Shown here: positions 22,893-26,703 of the stretch, piece after piece | How positions within the stretch are numbered: position 1 is the first letter of the stretch | How the letters are laid out: each line of letters opens with the position of its first letter | Origin: JBJHBY01 sp050485745 | Lineage (GTDB): Bacteria > Pseudomonadota > Gammaproteobacteria > Pseudomonadales > CAMLJR01 | DNA length: 26,703 nt | Direction of reading: 5' to 3' | Assembly (NCBI GenBank): GCA_050485745.1 | Contig: JBJHBY010000014.1 | Coordinates: 1 to 26,703 of the forward strand | Position numbers and translations under genes: made by a program | The notes under the pieces: model-generated | Seen by the model: only the letters and a program-made list of their open reading frames with translations | Told to the model about the DNA's origin: nothing | The model's database searches: none

Positions 22893-23651
22893 TCACTGCA
22901 CCGTAAGATTGTCGATCTGCAGATAGCGCTTCAGCCGCGCCACGAGAAAATAGAACGGCAGCGTATCCACCAGGGCCGCGCTCATCTTGAACAGATAGTT
23001 GCTCAGCATCAGCACCAGCAGTGTCGCCGCGGCCATCTCCCCGGCCAGGAACAGGGCACCAAAAGTGATGCTGATCACCGCGATGCTGTCGATCATCTGG
23101 CTGACCAGGGTGCTGAGGTTGTTGCGCAGCCACAGGTGGCGCCCGCGGGTCAGCCGCTTCCAGAAGTGGAACAGACGCACATCGGCATACTGCGCCGCCA
23201 TGTAGGCCAGCATCGAGGCGAACACCGCCCCCGCCGTGCATTCGTAGATCAGCCGGAACAACTCCACCTGGGTACCGCTGTCCATGCCCGAGGCCAGGGT
23301 GATCGACTCCGCCAGTTCCAGGGTCTGCCAGGCCGGTTGTGCCGAGGACGGCACCGACGGCAGGGTACTGCCCAGCCACATCACCCCGATGATGAAAAAG
23401 TTCAGGCTGAGCCCAAGGCTGACCAGGAAGGTGGCGCGGCGGCGACCGTAGAGCTCGCAGATCAGGTCCGTGCACAGAAAGGTGAGTGGATACGGCAGCA
23501 CCCCCACCGCCAGGGACAGGGGCCCCAGTTCCACGAAGCGGGTGATGCCGATGATATTAAGCATGGTCATGGCGCAGAGGAACACGCCCGCCAGCACCAG
23601 AAAGACGCGCTCGCGCCGCTCCTGCAGAACCTCGGGTGAAATCTCGCGCAA
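22893..23651 (-). CDS. yhhQ: Queuosine precursor transporter, YhhQ/VUT family
   Basis: The family (PF02592) imports 7-deazaguanine precursors such as preQ0/preQ1 across the inner membrane for tRNA queuosine synthesis. The product of about 252 residues has six hydrophobic helices and the family segments RRERVFLVLAGVFLCAMTMLNI, PLSLAVGVLPYPLTFLCTDLICELYGRRRA and RNNLSTLVSQMIDSIAVI. No ATG lies before the first membrane helix. I chose the TTG at 23651 because GAGG sits 6 bases upstream and the resulting N-terminus MREISPEVLQERRERVF fits the family. Another TTG at 23750 would add 33 unlike residues. No preQ1 riboswitch is apparent upstream. Confidence 0.85.
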   Translation of the reverse strand: MREISPEVLQERRERVFLVLAGVFLCAMTMLNIIGITRFVELGPLSLAVGVLPYPLTFLCTDLICELYGRRRATFLVSLGLSLNFFIIGVMWLGSTLPSVPSSAQPAWQTLELAESITLASGMDSGTQVELFRLIYECTAGAVFASMLAYMAAQYADVRLFHFWKRLTRGRHLWLRNNLSTLVSQMIDSIAVISITFGALFLAGEMAAATLLVLMLSNYLFKMSAALVDTLPFYFLVARLKRYLQIDNLTVQ

Positions 23652-23929
23652 GCCGCACCTCGAAAGCCGGTGATCCGGCAACCCCAACGCCGTGAGTTGC
23701 CGGATGCAGAACCGCCCCGGCAAGCTGATAAGGGTATACGAGGGGTGCAAACCCCGTCCAACCCTGGCCCGGCGAGCATGGCATTATCGAACTCCTGGCG
23801 CTTCCCGGGGTCGGAATTCCCATACCCCCTGTCCCATACCCCCAGGCAGGCACGCTGAACCGAGAACACACCGGACGGTGCGCCTGGAAGGAAAACCAAA
23901 CCGGAAAGAACACCAAAGAGGAGACAGCG

Positions 23930-24403
23930 ATGCAGCGCACCCGCCACCCGAAACACATCGCCATCCCGGCCACCACCCCTGGAGCCACCCGCCCCGGCCC
24001 GGCCCACTGGCTGATCGCCGCCCTGCTGGTCGGCCTGCTGGCCCTGATTCCCGGGCACCTGGTGCGCGCGGACGACACGCCGATCTACCCCAACATGGCG
24101 GCAGACCTGATTGGCCAGGGCGCGCTGGTGATCGACGTGCGCAGGGCCGAGGAAGTCGAGGACACCGGGCTGCTGGCCGATGCAAAACATGTCGAGCACG
24201 GTGACCTGGAGGGCCTGAAAGAAGCGATCGGGGACGACACCTGGCGCACCGTGGTGCTGTACTGCGCCTCAGGCCGCCGCGCCGGCATTGCCATCGATGC
24301 CCTGCAGGAGGCGGGCTTCACCGGCCTGGTCAACGCTGGCGGCTATGAAGACCTGCATCTGGCGCTGCATGGCCCGGACGACAGCGAGGAGGCAGCAGAA
24401 TAG
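23930..24403 (+). CDS. Membrane-anchored or exported rhodanese-domain protein
   Basis: The 157-residue product starts with a basic, Pro-rich region and a hydrophobic segment (about 27-45, WLIAALLVGLLALIPGHLV, possible cut after VRA). A single rhodanese domain follows (about 52-150). The active-site loop YCASGRRAG carries the catalytic Cys112, and LVIDVRRAEEVEDTG and NAGGYEDL are the flanking family motifs. It probably handles sulfur transfer in the periplasm; its partner is unknown. GGAGA lies 7 bases before the ATG. A strong bidirectional terminator follows. Confidence 0.87.
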   Translation: MQRTRHPKHIAIPATTPGATRPGPAHWLIAALLVGLLALIPGHLVRADDTPIYPNMAADLIGQGALVIDVRRAEEVEDTGLLADAKHVEHGDLEGLKEAIGDDTWRTVVLYCASGRRAGIAIDALQEAGFTGLVNAGGYEDLHLALHGPDDSEEAAE

Positions 24404-24441
24404 GCTACACCACCCCAGTTGATGGGCAGTGGAACCGGCAC

Positions 24442-24473
24442 AAAAAAAGGCGGGTTTTTCAACCCGCCTTTTT
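24442..24473. terminator. Bidirectional intrinsic terminator, rhodanese/cspA
   Basis: The stem GGCGGGTT (24449-24456) and AACCCGCC (24461-24468) with loop TTTC is flanked by a run of seven A and a run of five T. A U-run therefore follows the hairpin in both directions, serving both convergent genes. Confidence 0.93.
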
Positions 24474-24496
24474 CATTTGTCGATGCTGATCAGGGA

Positions 24497-24703
24497 TCAG
24501 ACAACAACGATGTTCTCGGCCTGGGGACCTTTCTGGCCCTGGGTCACGGTGAACTCGACGCGCTGGCCTTCAACCAGGGTCTTGAAACCCGAGCCGGAGA
24601 TGGCGCTGAAGTGGGCAAAGACGTCAGGGCCGGATTCCTGCTGGATGAAGCCAAAGCCTTTGGCTTCGTTGAACCACTTGACGGTGCCGGTTTTGGTAGA
24701 CAT
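24497..24703 (-). CDS. CspA-family cold-shock protein
   Basis: The 68-residue protein is one cold-shock domain that binds single-stranded RNA and DNA and melts RNA structure. Both nucleic-acid motifs are intact: RNP1 in KGFGFIQQ (about 16-23) and RNP2 in VFAHFSAI (about 31-38), after the typical MSTKTGTVKWFNEAKGFGF start. It is acidic-to-neutral and of standard length. The ATG at 24703 is chosen by family length; an AGGA lies about 9 bases upstream, and a more distant in-frame ATG is less likely. A leader of over 100 bases precedes it, as in many csp genes, and it ends at the shared terminator. Confidence 0.95.
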   Translation of the reverse strand: MSTKTGTVKWFNEAKGFGFIQQESGPDVFAHFSAISGSGFKTLVEGQRVEFTVTQGQKGPQAENIVVV

Positions 24704-24821
24704 GTTCATCATTCCTGTATCGATCATAAGGTCAGAGCCCGGACAGGGCCCGCGCGTGACAGCGATTCTCTTGACTTATGACGAACAGGACGAGGACTTA
24801 ACAGCAGGCTTCGAAATTGCA

Positions 24822-24848
24822 ATCATAAAGCACGAGGAGCGCACTCAA
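24822..24848 (-). promoter_or_regulatory. Putative promoter of the cold-shock gene
   Basis: On the - strand TTGAGT (24843-24848) and TATGAT (24822-24827) are separated by 15 bases, slightly short. It would give a leader of about 110 bases, in the range of csp transcripts that act as thermosensors. The leader contains GC-rich self-complementary stretches. Confidence 0.4.
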
Positions 24849-24978
24849 GCGCCACCACTATATCGGGTTCCCGGGGCTTGTCAATCAAATTCCCGCGGAA
24901 AACCACGAAAATGCCCTGCCCCCTTAGAGCGCCCCGGCCTGGCGTCAGAACAGGCACCGCGGCCACAGCGGAGTCACC

Positions 24979-25707
24979 ATGAAACTGCAACTGAGCACCT
25001 GGCCCGAGGTTGAACACTACCTGCGGGAGCACCATGCGATTCTTATTCCCATCGGCTCCACCGAGCAGCATGGGCCCAATGGTCTGATCGGCACCGATGC
25101 CATCTGCCCCGAAGTCATCGCCGATGGCGTGGCGGCGCAACGACGCATCATGATCGCGCCCACCCTGGCCATCGGCATGGCGCAGCATCACCTGGGCTTT
25201 CCCGGCAGCGTGACCCTGCGCCCGAGCACCCTGATCGCCGTGATCCGGGATACGGTGCAATCCCTGGCGCTGCACGGCTTTCGCCGGTTCCACTTCCTCA
25301 ACGGGCACGGTGGCAACATCGCCACGGTGAACGCCGCCTTTGCCGAAATCCAGGCGGACTACAGCCTCGCGCAGCGACCCTCGCCGCTGCAGTTGAACCT
25401 GCACAACTGGTACATCGGCCGGCGCGTGCGCGCCCTCTCCCGCGAGCTGTTCGGCAGCGCCGAGGGCAGCCACGCCACCCCCAGCGAAGTTTCCCTCACC
25501 TGGCACGCCTACCCGCACCTGGCCAGAACCGACGCCCTGACACCCCGCCCCACGGGCGAGGGCGGCTTCAACGACGCCGCGGACTTTCGCCAGCGCTACC
25601 CCGACGGCCGCATCGCCTCCGACCCGTCACTGGCCAGCGTCGAACACGGCGGCCGCATCCTGCAAGCCGCGGTGGAGGATGTACTGGAAATACTGGATGC
25701 CAGCTGA
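24979..25707 (+). CDS. Creatininase-family metal-dependent amidohydrolase
   Basis: The 242-residue product belongs to the creatininase family (creatinine amidohydrolase, MftE, formamide hydrolases). Metal ligands follow the family order: E29 and H31 in IGSTEQHGPNG, D40 in LIGTDA, H110 in NGHGGN and E170 in ATPSEVS. The LGFPGSVTLRPSTL segment is also conserved. The cleaved C-N bond cannot be told from sequence, and no mycofactocin or creatinine genes lie nearby. The ATG has GGAG about 6 bases upstream. It is convergent with the next gene, 12 bases apart. Confidence 0.88.
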   Translation: MKLQLSTWPEVEHYLREHHAILIPIGSTEQHGPNGLIGTDAICPEVIADGVAAQRRIMIAPTLAIGMAQHHLGFPGSVTLRPSTLIAVIRDTVQSLALHGFRRFHFLNGHGGNIATVNAAFAEIQADYSLAQRPSPLQLNLHNWYIGRRVRALSRELFGSAEGSHATPSEVSLTWHAYPHLARTDALTPRPTGEGGFNDAADFRQRYPDGRIASDPSLASVEHGGRILQAAVEDVLEILDAS

Positions 25708-25719
25708 GGCCGGCATCGC

Positions 25720-26337
25720 TCAGGCGGCGCCCTTGAGGGGATTGTTCCAGAAGGCCTCGGGCACCAGCTCCGGCGGCACCCGGATGATGTTCGCCGCCGT
25801 GGTGGGCCCGTTGCTGTAGGCATGCTCACCGCAGCCCTTGCCCTCCTCGTCGAACACAAAGAAGATGCAGGTACGCTTGGTCAGCTGGTACACCGCCTGC
25901 GGATCCTCCACTTCGACACCGAAGATCGCGCTCAGCAACTCCCCGGGATACAACTGGTGCACGATGCCATCCAGCACCAGCTCATCCTCGCCGACGATGA
26001 GCTTTTCTACCTCGAAGTGGATCAGGTAAATATTGAGCTCGATCAGCATGCGATAGTGATGCACCAGCGCCTCATAGGACTGGGGCAAGCCCGCCTGGTA
26101 GCCCTCCCCCGCGCCCCAGGCACTGTAGCTCTGGCACTTGCGCGAGCAGGATGCCATCAGTGCCTCGTAGTGGCCATTCGCCTCCGCGCGGGCGTGCTCG
26201 ATGAAGTTATCGAGAATCTGCCGCTGCCGCGGGGTGTGCATGCTGGACCGGCAGGACTCCGCCACCTCCGCCACGTGGTTGGGATTGAACTGCCGCATGT
26301 CCAGCGGCTCTTCCTGCAACATCCGCCCGATATACAT
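25720..26337 (-). CDS. Uncharacterised protein, possibly with an NTF2-like half
   Basis: I do not recognise this 205-residue product with confidence. The first half is helical (FNPNHVAEVAESCRSS, then RQRQILDNFIEHARAEANGHYEALM). The second half (about 90-205) alternates beta strands and has HFEVEKLIVGEDELVLDGIVHQLYPGELL, then GVEVEDPQAVYQL and FFVFDEEGKGCGEHAYSNG. This recalls NTF2-like/SnoaL-like proteins of actinobacteria with a VYPG motif; that link is tentative. There is no signal peptide. The ATG at 26337 has GGAGGG about 10 bases upstream; an ATG at 26361 is also in frame. It reads out from the tRNA-Leu fragment side. Confidence 0.7.
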   Translation of the reverse strand: MYIGRMLQEEPLDMRQFNPNHVAEVAESCRSSMHTPRQRQILDNFIEHARAEANGHYEALMASCSRKCQSYSAWGAGEGYQAGLPQSYEALVHHYRMLIELNIYLIHFEVEKLIVGEDELVLDGIVHQLYPGELLSAIFGVEVEDPQAVYQLTKRTCIFFVFDEEGKGCGEHAYSNGPTTAANIIRVPPELVPEAFWNNPLKGAA

Positions 26338-26535
26338 TGCCCTGGCCCTCCGTCTGAGCATTCGCAGGGATAATAAGCGTAACCCTTACTGAAATACAAT
26401 TGGGTGGGTTTGGGAGGGCCGCTGTCAGAGGTCCCCTGGCAGAAACTTGAATGAGGGCTCGGCCGCTGAACTCCTGGCATGCTCGAACCTTTTGCCTGCA
26501 ATCGATTTTACCGTTAGTGAACACTATCTGTTAAA

Positions 26536-26591
26536 TGGTGCCCGGAGCCGGACTCGAACCGGCATGGCCGTCTCCGGCCGAGGGATTTTAA
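26536..26591 (-). pseudogene. 3' fragment of tRNA-Leu (anticodon loop to CCA), candidate att site
   Basis: On the - strand, 26591 to 26536 match the last 56 bases of a bacterial tRNA-Leu(UAA): the TTAAAA part of the anticodon loop, TCCCT, a long variable arm (GGCCGGAGACGGCC), a full T arm (GCCGG-TTCGAGT-CCGGC), the acceptor strand TCCGGGC, A and CCA. The 5' half (expected GCCCGGA start and D arm) is absent from the 112 bases that remain beyond it, and those bases do not pair as an anticodon stem. A group I intron is unlikely, because the base before the AA is T and not the G that ends such introns. The shape fits an attR-type duplicate of a tRNA 3' end. Confidence 0.8.
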
Positions 26592-26649
26592 GCCACAGCA
26601 TTGGTTCTGCACCGGCTGCCCTCTGGCCTTGGATACAGCTTGCTGTGGC
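26592..26649. repeat. 9-bp inverted repeat next to the tRNA fragment
   Basis: GCCACAGCA (26592-26600) and TGCTGTGGC (26641-26649) are exact inverted copies 40 bases apart. The first begins exactly where tRNA similarity ends. They may be recombinase or excisionase arm sites of an integrated element, or chance. Confidence 0.35.
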
Positions 26650-26703
26650 AGGTTTTCCGCAGATTCGATGTCTTGGATCATAACCCGGTGCGCGACGCAA
26701 ACC

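Noticed and set aside
23652..23760. PreQ1 riboswitch ahead of the YhhQ-type gene
   Set aside because: There is a small GC hairpin (GGGGTTTGCACCCC-like) but no match to the preQ1-I core or its A-rich tail.
26447..26683. 78-residue + strand frame over the tRNA-Leu fragment, containing ARSRTRTG
   Set aside because: This is the reverse complement of a tRNA 3' end read as protein, a familiar annotation artefact.
26592..26703. Group I intron interrupting the tRNA-Leu(UAA) anticodon loop
   Set aside because: An intron at the usual site should end in G before AA, but the base is T; intron core elements are not visible in the remaining 112 bases. The window ends too soon to exclude it fully.

Overview
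The window is GC-rich, densely packed chromosomal DNA from a polarly flagellated gammaproteobacterium. A CheV/CheR pair lies beside flgA-flgM-flgN, a sigma-54-type promoter precedes flgB, and sigma-28 (FliA)-type promoters precede cheV and flgM. This resembles the regulation and gene neighbourhood of pseudomonads, Halomonas-like bacteria and Chromatiales. The exact genus cannot be fixed from the sequence alone.

Region 1 (1-12948) is a flagellar/chemotaxis locus. It opens with the 3' end of flgH and continues on the + strand with flgI, flgJ, flgK and flgL. On the - strand, tail-to-tail with flgL, lie cheV, cheR, flgB, flgC, flgD and flgE. flgA, flgM and flgN follow divergently on the + strand. 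The usual collinear flgB-to-flgL order is therefore split and one half inverted. The junction (5813-6086) holds a long inverted repeat built from heptamer-like units. Together the genes make the rod, hook, P- and L-rings, rod-cap/muramidase, hook-filament junction, an adaptation methyltransferase and coupling protein, and the FlgM checkpoint with its FlgN chaperone.

Region 2 (12935-17056) holds two overlapping transferase genes of the TIGR04282/TIGR04283 type, a Gpt-like phosphoribosyltransferase, tRNA-Arg(CCU), a GAF-GGDEF diguanylate cyclase and a small sulfotransferase. Region 3 (17057-18354) holds a second copy of the heptamer inverted repeat and a strong sigma-70-like promoter with an operator-like dyad. 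These precede a gene for a bacterial CULT-domain protein (the thalidomide-binding fold of cereblon), which is followed by a DUF2244 membrane protein.

Region 4 (18382-21420, - strand) is a probable operon of a methyltransferase, an NfeD-like protein, a QmcA/stomatin-like SPFH protein and a lipoprotein form of a 2-keto-4-pentenoate-hydratase-like protein coupled to qmcA by a TGATG overlap. Region 5 (21522-26337) has a lipoprotein amidohydrolase, a YhhQ/VUT-family transporter, a membrane-anchored rhodanese, a cold-shock protein with a clear bidirectional terminator, a creatininase-family protein and one unrecognised gene.

The right edge carries only the 3' part (anticodon loop to CCA) of a tRNA-Leu(UAA) on the - strand. 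This is the typical scar of a tyrosine-recombinase attachment site and suggests that an integrated element begins just beyond 26592 and lies mostly outside the window.
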